Part shown: positions 14,811-21,436 of the stretch, in pieces
How positions within the stretch are numbered: position 1 is the stretch's first letter
Layout: each line of letters begins with the position of its first letter
Notes under the pieces: generated by a model
The model's input: only the letters and a program-made list of their open reading frames with translations
What the model was told of the DNA's origin: nothing
The model's database searches: none
Program-made: the position numbers and the translations under genes
Assembly (NCBI GenBank): GCA_910588635.1
Contig: CAJUPW010000029.1
Span: 8,286-35,884, forward strand
Direction of reading: 5' to 3'
Length of the DNA stretch: 27,599 nt
Source of the DNA: an uncultured Oscillospiraceae bacterium
Lineage (GTDB): Bacteria; Bacillota; Clostridia; Oscillospirales; Oscillospiraceae

Positions 14811-16514
14811 ATGCTGCCATTAGCCACCGCGGCTCAAATGAAGGAGCTGGACCGCCGGGCCATTGAGGAGCGGGGGATTCCCTCCCTGGAGCTGATGGAC
14901 CGCGCCGCCCAGGGGCTGGCCGTCCACGTTCGGGAGATTGTGGACAAGGAACGGTCCAAGTGCGTTGCTTTTTCCAGTGCCGTTATCTTCGCCCGCTCCA
15001 AATCGGACGAAAAGCCGACCGCCGAGGAAAAGCGGCAGATGAAGGAGCTGGAGAAGATCGTCACCTCCAAGAACCGGGACAAGACCCCACGGGTGGCCAT
15101 CTTCTGTGGTCCGGGCAACAACGGAGGGGACGGCATCGCCGCAGCCCTCTATCTGGGCGGGTATCACGTCCGGGTGTTTCTGGTGGGGGACCGGGTCAAA
15201 ATGACTCCCGACGCCAGAGCTATGGAGGAAAGGCTCGCCGCCTCCGGGGGCGTGCTGGAGGACTTTACCATTGATATGACCAGCCAGGAAAGTCTGGCGG
15301 ACACACTGAGCTTTGAACAGCAGAAGATCACCACCTGGCTGTCCACCTGCGACTGCATGGTGGACGCCCTCTTCGGCATCGGCCTCACCCGCCCGGCGGA
15401 GGGTCCCTTCCTCACCGCCATCCGCCTGATGAACGGCCGGTCCTGCCCGGTGGTGGCCTGCGATATCCCCTCCGGGGTCCATGCCGACACCGGGGAAGTC
15501 CTGGGGGAGGCCGTCCGGGCCAAGGCGACAATTACCTTCACCCGCCCCAAGCCGGGGCTGTACATGGGAGAGGGGGGCGCCTGCGCCGGAGAGGTGCGGG
15601 TGATGGACATCGGTATCCCCCGCGACCTGGAGTTTGAGCTGGACCGGCAAGGGCCCTCGATCTGTGCCGTGGACGATTCCGGCTCCCCCTTGCCGCGCCG
15701 GCCCCGTACCGCGCACAAGGGGGATTTTGGGAAAATCTTTATCCTGGGCGGGAGCGAGGGATATACCGGCGCGCCTGTCCTGGCGGCGAGAGCCGCTCTG
15801 CGCGCCGGAGCGGGGCTGGTGTACTTAGGGGTCCCCCGGGATATCTACCCCATCGTCGCCGTCAAATGCGACGAGTCCATGCCCTTCCCGCTCCCAGGAG
15901 AGTATGCCGCCGTCCTGGAGAAGGCCCGGGGCTGCGACGTGGCGGTGATTGGCCCCGGACTGGGGCGGGCGCCGGAGACAGAGCGGCTTGTCCTGTCTCT
16001 GCTGGCCGACCTGGACATCCCCGTGGTGCTGGACGCCGATGGCATAAACGCGCTGGCTGGGCATATAGATATCTTGGACAAACGCTCCGGCCCCACGGTC
16101 CTCACCCCCCACGAGGGGGAATTTGCCCGGCTGACGGGCTGCAGCCTGCCTGTGAAGGACCGGCTGTCCGCCGCACGGGACTTTGCCCGGGACCACGGCT
16201 GCATTCTGGTGCTCAAAGGACACGGCACCGTCACCGCCGCCCCGGACGGCTCCGCCTGCATCAACGCCTCGGGCAACCCCGGCATGGCCAAGGGGGGCTC
16301 CGGGGACGTGCTGGCCGGGATGGTCGCCGCCCTACTGGGGCAGAGGCACCTGGTTCAGGGCCGGGACAGCCAAAGGGAATTGGTGGTAGCCCGGGCCGTT
16401 CAGCTTCACGGCCTGGCCGGCGACCTGTGCGCCCGGAAATTGGGGGAGTACGCCATGCTGCCCACCGATTTAATAGAGGCCCTTCCGGAGATTCTGAGCC
16501 AATATTCCGAGTAA
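14811..16514 (+). CDS. nnr: Bifunctional NAD(P)HX epimerase / ADP-dependent NAD(P)HX dehydratase
   Basis: Cytosolic repair enzyme of 567 residues that restores hydrated NADH and NADPH. The N-terminal YjeF/NnrE epimerase domain shows LDRRAIEERGIPSLELMDRA, the GPGNNGGDG loop (100-108), the catalytic-aspartate region MVDALFGIGL and ACDIPSGVHADTG. The C-terminal NnrD dehydratase domain starts about 298 with HKGDFGKIFILGGS, then AVIGPGLGR, VLDADGINAL, LTPHEGEF, LKGHGT and the ribokinase-like GGSGDVLAGMVAALL near 493. A charged segment of about 50 residues (45-93, with KSDEKPTAEEKRQMKELEK) lies between the first helix and the first beta strand, where most family members have only a short turn. The ATG follows AGGAGG ten bases after the sufB-like stop. 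Confidence 0.93.
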   Translation: MLPLATAAQMKELDRRAIEERGIPSLELMDRAAQGLAVHVREIVDKERSKCVAFSSAVIFARSKSDEKPTAEEKRQMKELEKIVTSKNRDKTPRVAIFCGPGNNGGDGIAAALYLGGYHVRVFLVGDRVKMTPDARAMEERLAASGGVLEDFTIDMTSQESLADTLSFEQQKITTWLSTCDCMVDALFGIGLTRPAEGPFLTAIRLMNGRSCPVVACDIPSGVHADTGEVLGEAVRAKATITFTRPKPGLYMGEGGACAGEVRVMDIGIPRDLEFELDRQGPSICAVDDSGSPLPRRPRTAHKGDFGKIFILGGSEGYTGAPVLAARAALRAGAGLVYLGVPRDIYPIVAVKCDESMPFPLPGEYAAVLEKARGCDVAVIGPGLGRAPETERLVLSLLADLDIPVVLDADGINALAGHIDILDKRSGPTVLTPHEGEFARLTGCSLPVKDRLSAARDFARDHGCILVLKGHGTVTAAPDGSACINASGNPGMAKGGSGDVLAGMVAALLGQRHLVQGRDSQRELVVARAVQLHGLAGDLCARKLGEYAMLPTDLIEALPEILSQYSE

Positions 16515-16515
16515 G

Positions 16516-16550
16516 AAGAAAAACGAAGTTTTTTACAACGTTTTCTTTTG
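16516..16550 (+). terminator. AT-rich hairpin after nnr, possible terminator
   Basis: AAGAAAAACG (16516-16525) pairs with CGTTTTCTT (16539-16547) with one bulged A, directly after the stop codon and followed by TTTGGTTCTTTT. The stem is AT-rich, so it may be weak. Confidence 0.45.
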
Positions 16551-16572
16551 GTTCTTTTACTCCAGAGTATTA

Positions 16573-16622
16573 AGAGTCCCTAAGTTCATATTTCATATTC
16601 ACTAAGGGACTCTATATCTTTT
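16573..16622 (+). terminator. Hairpin upstream of the lipoprotein gene, possible terminator
   Basis: AGAGTCCCT (16573-16581) and AGGGACTCT (16605-16613) form a perfect nine-base stem with a 23-base AT-rich loop, then ATATCTTTTTC. It could end transcription from nnr or attenuate entry into the lipoprotein-alr genes. Confidence 0.5.
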
Positions 16623-16654
16623 TCAAGAGAAAAGAACAAAGAGGAGGTACTACC

Positions 16655-17236
16655 GTGCGCAAATATCTGATTTGCGTACTAATGACAACCCTTCTGCTGG
16701 CCAGCTGCGGCCAGGGGAGAGGGAACGAGGGAGAGGAGCTGGCCCTGACCATCCGGGGGGAGTACCTGGCCATGGACGGATGCGCCGCCCGGGCGGCTGT
16801 CACCGCCGACTACGGCCAGCGGGTGTATCGCTACGAGATGGCCGTGGCGGTGAGCGGGGGAGAGACCCTTCTCACCCTCTCCGCCCCGGAGACGGTGGCC
16901 GGTCTCACCGCCCGGATGTCCGGTGAGGAAAACCTTTTGGAATTTGACGGCATATCGGTGGAGACCGGCCCTCTGGACGAGGACGGCCTCACGCCCGTTT
17001 CCGCCGTCCCGGCCCTACTGGAGGCGGCCCGCTCCGGCTACATTACCGCCTGCGCCCTGGAGGAGGACGGGGCTGTCCTCCGGGTGGACTGCGGCGACCC
17101 GGCCGGCTCTCCCGGCACAGGCGCCGAGACCGCCTTGTGGTTTGATGCCGCCACCCACGCCCTGACGCGGGGAGAGATCAGCACAGACGGCTTTCGGGTG
17201 ATCTTATGCGAGTTTTCCGAATTTACGGGTAATTAG
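16655..17236 (+). CDS. Lipoprotein upstream of alr, GerS/YdcC-like (LolA-like fold)
   Basis: A 193-residue product from a GTG start at 16655, chosen because GAGGAGG lies seven to eight bases upstream. The signal sequence (RKYLICVLMTTLLLASC) ends in a clear lipobox with Cys18. The rest is beta-strand rich: YRYEMAVAVSGGETLLTLSAPETVAGLTARM, ENLLEFDGISVETG, then ALWFDAATHALTRGEISTDGFRVILCEFSEF. A 'wFD--th-L-rgEi' strand followed by a final 'F-eF' strand is typical of LolA-like lipoproteins. In Bacillus subtilis ydcC lies just before alr, and in Clostridioides difficile the germination lipoprotein gene gerS lies with alr2; this gene is in the same place, 22 bases before alr. A spore-germination or spore-envelope role is therefore a reasoned guess, not shown by residue matches. 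Confidence 0.72.
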   Translation: MRKYLICVLMTTLLLASCGQGRGNEGEELALTIRGEYLAMDGCAARAAVTADYGQRVYRYEMAVAVSGGETLLTLSAPETVAGLTARMSGEENLLEFDGISVETGPLDEDGLTPVSAVPALLEAARSGYITACALEEDGAVLRVDCGDPAGSPGTGAETALWFDAATHALTRGEISTDGFRVILCEFSEFTGN

Positions 17237-17258
17237 GAAAAGAGAGAGAGGCATACCT

Positions 17259-18416
17259 ATGACAGACAAACGAGAGACCCGCGCCTGGGTGGACATCGAC
17301 CTGGACGCTCTGGCTCACAACTACCATGCCATTCGGGACTGGACCCGCCATAACGGGGACGGCCCGGTGAAGGTGCTGGGCATGGTAAAGGCCAACGCCT
17401 ACGGTCACGGAGCTCCGGTTATCGGAAAAAAGCTCCAGGAGCTGGGGGCGGAGATGCTGGCGGTGGCTTGTCTGGACGAGGCTGTCCAGCTGCGTCAGGC
17501 GGGGGTGACCATCCCCATCCTTTGCCTGGGCCAGACCCCGGTGGAGCTGGCCGGCGACCTGCTGGAATACGATGTCACCCAGACGGTGGGCGACCTGGAG
17601 CTGGGCCGTGCCCTGTCCGCCGCCGCTGCGGCCGCCGGGAAGGAGCTGGCCATCCACATCAAACTGGACACGGGCATGGGCCGGCTTGGCTTTACCTGGC
17701 GGGAGGGCAGCCAGGCCGCCACCGTGGAGGAGATCAAGGCCCTGTGCGCCTTACCCTCGCTGCGGGCGGAGGGGATGTTCACACACTTTGCCGCCGCCGA
17801 TGAGGACGTGGACTATACCGAGCTTCAGGGCCGCCGTTTCCAGGAGGCCCGCGCCGTGCTGGCGCAGGCGGACATCCATTTGAAAAATTACCATTGCGCC
17901 TCCAGCGCCGCTGTGTTAAACTATCCTTGGACACACATGAATTTGATCCGGCCTGGCATCGCCATGTACGGCCATTACCCAGACCCGGCCAGCGAAATCC
18001 GGGGCGAGCCCCGGCTGGTGCCCGTGATGACCTTGAAGGCCAGGGTCACCTCGGTGCGCACCATGCCCGTTGGGACCAAGCTGGGTTACGGCTGCACCGC
18101 CACGCTGGCAAAGGAGTCCCGTGTAGCGGTGCTCTCCATCGGCTACGCCGACGGCCTGCCCCGGTCCCTGTCCAACAAGCTGCAGGTGAAGCTCCACGGC
18201 ACACCCTGTCCCATTCTGGGCCGCATCTGCATGGACATGTGTATGGCCGATGTCACCGCTTTGCCCCAGGTGCGGGTGGGGGATGTGGCTGTCATCTACG
18301 ACAAGGACCTGAACCGGATTGCCGAGCTGGCCGGGACCATCACGGACGAATTGGTCTGCCGCGTCAGCGGCCGTGTTCCCCGCGTCTATTGGGAGAATGG
18401 GGCACGGATTGTCTGA
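17259..18416 (+). CDS. alr: Alanine racemase
   Basis: PLP-dependent cytosolic enzyme interconverting L- and D-alanine for peptidoglycan precursors. The 385-residue protein has the standard two-domain layout: RAWVDIDLDALAHNYHAIR at the N-terminus, the PLP lysine Lys44 in VLGMVKANAYGHG, KLDTGMGRLGF, the GMFTHFAAAD segment, RPGIAMYG, and the second catalytic residue Tyr277 in GTKLGYGCTATL, followed by GYADGLPR and GRICMDMCMADVT. The ATG at 17259 follows a GAGAGAGAGG run. It is preceded by a GerS/YdcC-like lipoprotein and followed, after 287 bases, by mazF, the same order as in Bacillus subtilis apart from a missing antitoxin gene. Confidence 0.96.
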   Translation: MTDKRETRAWVDIDLDALAHNYHAIRDWTRHNGDGPVKVLGMVKANAYGHGAPVIGKKLQELGAEMLAVACLDEAVQLRQAGVTIPILCLGQTPVELAGDLLEYDVTQTVGDLELGRALSAAAAAAGKELAIHIKLDTGMGRLGFTWREGSQAATVEEIKALCALPSLRAEGMFTHFAAADEDVDYTELQGRRFQEARAVLAQADIHLKNYHCASSAAVLNYPWTHMNLIRPGIAMYGHYPDPASEIRGEPRLVPVMTLKARVTSVRTMPVGTKLGYGCTATLAKESRVAVLSIGYADGLPRSLSNKLQVKLHGTPCPILGRICMDMCMADVTALPQVRVGDVAVIYDKDLNRIAELAGTITDELVCRVSGRVPRVYWENGARIV

Positions 18417-18703
18417 AAAATCCTCCAAAAGCCCGCGGACAGGCCGCCGCGCTGCCTGTCCGGCCCCGTGACCGGCCGGCCCGTCCCAACATAGGATGGG
18501 TTGGAGCGCGGGGGCGTCGCCCCTGGGTTTGCGGGGCGCGGCGGGCCGCCGGAGTGAGCCGGGGTCCATCTGTGGCCATATAAAAGCTCAAATTCTTTTT
18601 CCAAGACAGGTATAAGGCCCGCCGCCCCGTGGGAGAATCATAGTACAGCGTTACATACGACTACTTCGGCTGTAACGCGGTGCTATCTTCCAGCGGAGTG
18701 TGA
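18417..18703 (+). other. Non-coding spacer between alr and mazF with hairpins
   Basis: No convincing gene is seen in this 287-base stretch; short frames here are GC-rich and lack an RBS, and none encodes a ribbon-helix-helix antitoxin. It contains GGACAGGC (18437-18444) paired with GCCTGTCC (18454-18461), a GC-rich low-complexity middle, and the inverted repeat at 18648-18678. A TATAAG at 18611-18616 could be a -10 box but has no clear -35 partner. Confidence 0.6.
18648..18678 (+). repeat. Inverted repeat in the mazF leader
   Basis: GCGTTACA (18648-18655) and TGTAACGC (18671-18678) are a perfect eight-base inverted repeat with a 15-base loop, ending 25 bases before the mazF start. It could be an operator or an mRNA hairpin. 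The first arm overlaps TACAT (18652-18656), the sequence cut in RNA by characterised MazF/EndoA of Bacillus subtilis. Confidence 0.6.
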
Positions 18704-19075
18704 GTGTACTTGGATAACAGCGTGAAACGAGGCGACATTTTTTACGCCGACCTGAGTCCCGTGGTGGGCAGCGAGCAGGGGGGCGTGCGCCCTGTGCTCA
18801 TCGTACAGAACGACACCGGCAACCGGCACAGCCCCACCGTTATTGCGGCGGCCATCACCTCTCAGACGGGGAAAGCCCGTCTGCCTACCCATATCTCGGT
18901 GGCGCCCTTGAGCTGCGGCCTGCCCAAGGAGTCGGTGATCCTGCTGGAGCAGGTGCGCACCCTGGACAAACGGCGCCTGCGGGAGAAGATGGGCCGGCTG
19001 GACGACGGCGTGATGAAGCAGGTGGATACCGCCATTGCGGTGAGCTTTGGTCTCCACCCGGAGACGATGGTATAA
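18704..19075 (+). CDS. mazF: MazF/EndoA-type endoribonuclease toxin
   Basis: A 123-residue protein with very close motif agreement to the Bacillus subtilis NdoA/EndoA type: VKRGDIFYADLSPVVGSEQG, GVRPVLIVQND, AITSQTGKARLPTHI, SVILLEQVRTLDKRRL. Arg29 and Thr52 match the catalytic Arg25 and Thr48 of EndoA. Such toxins cut single-stranded mRNA at short sequences. The GTG at 18704 is used because GGAG lies five bases upstream; it adds about four residues to the usual start, and an internal GTG at 18722 is an alternative. The usual partner gene (ndoAI/mazE) is not found upstream in the 287-base spacer, nor immediately downstream. The position after alr is conserved in Firmicutes. Confidence 0.93.
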   Translation: MYLDNSVKRGDIFYADLSPVVGSEQGGVRPVLIVQNDTGNRHSPTVIAAAITSQTGKARLPTHISVAPLSCGLPKESVILLEQVRTLDKRRLREKMGRLDDGVMKQVDTAIAVSFGLHPETMV

Positions 19076-19076
19076 C

Positions 19077-19158
19077 TGTGGGGACCGCCGCCCTCGGCGG
19101 TCCGTCTTTCCAGTGACTGATATCAATCCAGGCGGGCCGCCGAGGGCGGCGGCCCCTA
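19077..19158. repeat. Inverted pair of GC-rich palindromic repeats, copies C and D
   Basis: Copy C (19077-19103) and copy D (19132-19158) face each other around a 28-base AT-richer centre. Each is itself palindromic (GGACCGCCG/CGGCGGTCC and GGGCCGCCG/GCGGCGGCCC). Copy D equals, on the reverse strand, all 27 bases of copy A after argF. Together they fill almost the whole spacer between mazF and the next gene and resemble a short non-coding mobile repeat. Confidence 0.78.
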
Positions 19159-19176
19159 CATAAGAGGAGAAATACC

Positions 19177-19710
19177 ATGAAAAAAACGGACAAGCGTTGG
19201 ACGATCCGCCTGGGGGCCTTGTCCCTGTCTGCCGTTCTGCTGGGCACGGGCGCGGCCCTGGCCACGGGGGGCGACCAGAGCGATCCCCTGGTCACCCTGA
19301 GCTATTTGAATCAGACCGCTATTCCTCAGATCGTCAGGCAGGTGGAGGATAAGACCGCCGCCAGACAGAAGGAGCTGGAGCGGGCTCTTGCCGACCAGAT
19401 CAGCCAGTACAAGCAGCAGGCGGAGCAGAACACCCCCTCCGGCGGCTCCGCCTCCTACACGCTGGTATCCATGAATCAGGGACAGGTCATGTCTCTGGGG
19501 GTGGGCTGTGAGCTGCTGCTCCGGGTGGGTTCCGTCACCGTCAAGGCCAATACTTCGCCGGCCCTCATCGACTTGTCCTCCGGGGGGACGGTGGGCAGCG
19601 GCGCATCCCTGACCAAGAACCATCTGTACATGGCCACCATTGCCGACCGCACCCTCACCGCCTCCACCGACGCGAAGCTGCTGGTGCGGGGAAGCTTCTC
19701 TATTGCGTAA
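19177..19710 (+). CDS. Small secreted protein of unknown function
   Basis: A 177-residue protein with a clear export signal: basic start (KKTDKRWTIR), hydrophobic core (LGALSLSAVLLGTGAALA) and likely cleavage near residue 29-30. There is no lipobox. The mature part begins GGDQSDPLVTLSYLNQTAIPQI, has a charged helical stretch that may form a coiled coil (VRQVEDKTAARQKELERALADQI, about 51-73), a short Gly/Ser linker, then a beta-rich C-terminal domain (VMSLGVGCELLLRVGSV, ALIDLSSGGTVGSGASLTKNHLYMATI, AKLLVRGSFSI). I do not recognise a named family. The ATG follows AGAGGAG. It directly follows a repeat pair and lies at the edge of the accessory region. Confidence 0.82.
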   Translation: MKKTDKRWTIRLGALSLSAVLLGTGAALATGGDQSDPLVTLSYLNQTAIPQIVRQVEDKTAARQKELERALADQISQYKQQAEQNTPSGGSASYTLVSMNQGQVMSLGVGCELLLRVGSVTVKANTSPALIDLSSGGTVGSGASLTKNHLYMATIADRTLTASTDAKLLVRGSFSIA

Positions 19711-19777
19711 AATTATCATCCGCCAGGGATGCCCTATGGGGCGTCTCTGGCGCGTAGAAAATCCATGATGCATACAA

Positions 19778-19806
19778 AAACTGCCAGCCCATCGGGCTGG
19801 CAGTTT
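19778..19806. terminator. Strong hairpin, probable terminator
   Basis: AAACTGCCAGCCC (19778-19790) and GGGCTGGCAGTTT (19794-19806) form a perfect 13-base stem with an ATC loop, 67 bases after the secreted-protein stop. The A and T runs at both ends are short, so it may act in either direction but imperfectly. Confidence 0.7.
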
Positions 19807-19823
19807 GAAGTTTGACGGTAAAA

Positions 19824-20000
19824 TCAGCGCTTGCTGAACTGTCGGAAGGATCAGCAAACGTGCCGGTGGCTCGTTTGCCCTTCCGACCGCAGCGGCTATG
19901 CCGCGAGGACAGCCACAGGAGGCAAGCGATTTATCGCTTGCTGAACTGGGGCGCGCGACGAGCCGCTTTGAGGCCGTACTGAAATTCTCTTAGCGCCGTT
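19824..20000. ncRNA. Hairpin-rich non-coding segment, candidate structured RNA
   Basis: No coding region is supported here. Several stems lie in a row: GTCGGAAGG (19841-19849) with CCTTCCGAC (19879-19887), enclosing GCAAACG (19854-19860) with CGTTTGC (19872-19878); GCGGC-TAT-GCCGC near 19892-19904; and GCAAGCGAT (19922-19930) with ATCGCTTGC (19933-19941). A 13-base direct repeat GCTTGCTGAACTG occurs at 19829-19841 and 19936-19948 and brackets them. The whole sits between the core genome and the integrase genes. It could be an RNA gene, a degenerate repeat, or part of an attachment region; the strand is not known. Confidence 0.4.
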
Positions 20001-20078
20001 TTTCCTTGATTTTACGGGCTTTCCCGGCTTTTCATTGTTCAGTTATCCTATGTGGGGACCACGAAAAATAGCAATTTT

Positions 20079-21290
20079 TCAATCATCCGTGGCCTGACGA
20101 AAAGCGCCATTTACCACGCCAAACAACTCCTCTGGCTTATTATACTTCACCTTTGCGTAGATGTCCATAGTTGTTTTGCTGTTTTCATGCCCTGCAAGGT
20201 ACTGGACAGTCTTAGGGTCAACCCCGGAATACAGCAGGTTGGTGATATAGGTGTGACGCAGCAAATGTGGTGTCACATGGAAATCCAGTGTATACTGAAT
20301 CTTGGGATTATTTTTCTGCGTCATCCCCAGTGACGGTGTGACGGTGTACTTGATGCTCTGCCCATTTACATATTTATAATAGTTACGCGCCTGAGTAGAG
20401 CGGACCACCACATACTGCCATACCCTTTGAAACTGTGAAGCGGATAACGCCTCCCCGTTGCTGTCGCAAATCACATATTCCGAAACAGAGGTTTCTTTGA
20501 CTTCCCGCAGGCAATCTACCAAGCACTTGGGAATTGGTATGTCCCTCCGGGCTGCTTTCGTTTTTAATGTGGTGGAAATCACCGGTCGGTTATGTTCTGT
20601 GCGCCATGCTCGCCTTACAGATATGTAGGGAGTAGGTTCGTCCAGGAATACACAGTCCCATTGCAATGCAAGGATTTCTTCCCGACGTAGACCGGAATAC
20701 AATCCAAGCACAATAAATAAGTGGGGAGGAAGTCCTTTGACCGTATCCAAAAGCACCTCTACCTGCTGATCTGTCAATGCCTCTTTCTTTTTCGCGGCCT
20801 TGCCACCCTTTCCCGATATGCCCACACAAGGGTTGCATTGAAGTATTCGGCTGCGCTCTGCCGAGTAAAAAACGCATTTGAGGAGCATATTCACCTTACT
20901 GTATAATCCCTCTGATTTTTTCGACAGCGGTACAAGCGCCAGCCGAATATCATCCGCTGTGACTTCCTCCATATACATCTCCCCCAGGGGCTTGATGATA
21001 TAGTTCTTCATATCAGCGGTATAACCTCTCAATGTAGCAGCGGTCACTTTGGCAGACTGCATCAGCAGCCACTTCTCGCAATACTCAGCTACTGTTGGAT
21101 GCTGCCGATGAAAGACAATCTCCTCCACCTGCCGCCGCGCTTCTAATTGTTTCTCATATAGTTCTTCGCAAGTGGCAGCATACAAACTCACCTGCTTGCC
21201 ATCTGCATCCATAATCCGGGTTCTGTAATATTGGATTCCTTTTAACATGATGGTTCCGTACTTTGGAATCTCAGTTTTCTTTTTAGCCAT
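20079..21290 (-). CDS. Tyrosine recombinase / integrase (copy 1)
   Basis: A 403-residue Tn916-like site-specific recombinase. The N-terminal about 50 residues form a beta-rich arm-binding-type region (MLKGIQYYRTRIMDADGKQVSLYAAT), followed by a SAM-like core-binding domain (TVAEYCEKWLLMQSAKV, about 64-160) and the catalytic domain. Catalytic residues are all present: Arg202 in GLYSGLRREEIL, His342 and Arg345 in HLLRHTYITNL, His368 in LAGHENS, and the nucleophile Tyr378 in MDIYAKV. The ATG follows GGAAGG. It would cut and join DNA at the element ends. It is roughly half identical over its whole length to the recombinase encoded just upstream (21437-22651), which suggests a duplication or stacked elements. 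Confidence 0.93.
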   Translation of the reverse strand: MAKKKTEIPKYGTIMLKGIQYYRTRIMDADGKQVSLYAATCEELYEKQLEARRQVEEIVFHRQHPTVAEYCEKWLLMQSAKVTAATLRGYTADMKNYIIKPLGEMYMEEVTADDIRLALVPLSKKSEGLYSKVNMLLKCVFYSAERSRILQCNPCVGISGKGGKAAKKKEALTDQQVEVLLDTVKGLPPHLFIVLGLYSGLRREEILALQWDCVFLDEPTPYISVRRAWRTEHNRPVISTTLKTKAARRDIPIPKCLVDCLREVKETSVSEYVICDSNGEALSASQFQRVWQYVVVRSTQARNYYKYVNGQSIKYTVTPSLGMTQKNNPKIQYTLDFHVTPHLLRHTYITNLLYSGVDPKTVQYLAGHENSKTTMDIYAKVKYNKPEELFGVVNGAFRQATDD

Positions 21291-21387
21291 TTTGGACCTT
21301 CCTTTCCTGAAATGTGCGGCCTATGTACCTACACTCCCTTTTTATCAGAAAGTCCCAATTTAATCAAAGATACGGCCAGCGTAAAGC

Positions 21388-21417
21388 AAAGAGCGAGACA
21401 TCCTTGCCTCGCTCTTT
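21388..21417. terminator. Hairpin between the two integrase genes
   Basis: AAAGAGCGAG (21388-21397) and CTCGCTCTTT (21408-21417) form a perfect ten-base stem. It lies just after the stop of the upstream integrase (minus strand) and before the start of the downstream one. Short T runs exist on both sides, better on the + strand, so it may be a bidirectional terminator. Confidence 0.65.
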
Positions 21418-21436
21418 CTGTGTTTTCTGTTTTATC

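Noticed and set aside
18364..18604. Short minus-strand frames in the alr-mazF spacer
   Set aside because: Pro/Arg-rich, no RBS, GC-rich low-complexity DNA; none resembles an antitoxin.
20051..20060. TGTGGGGACC occurring near 19078, 20051 and (reverse) 24045
   Set aside because: Ten-base match in GC-rich hairpins; contexts differ, so I could not support it as an attachment core.
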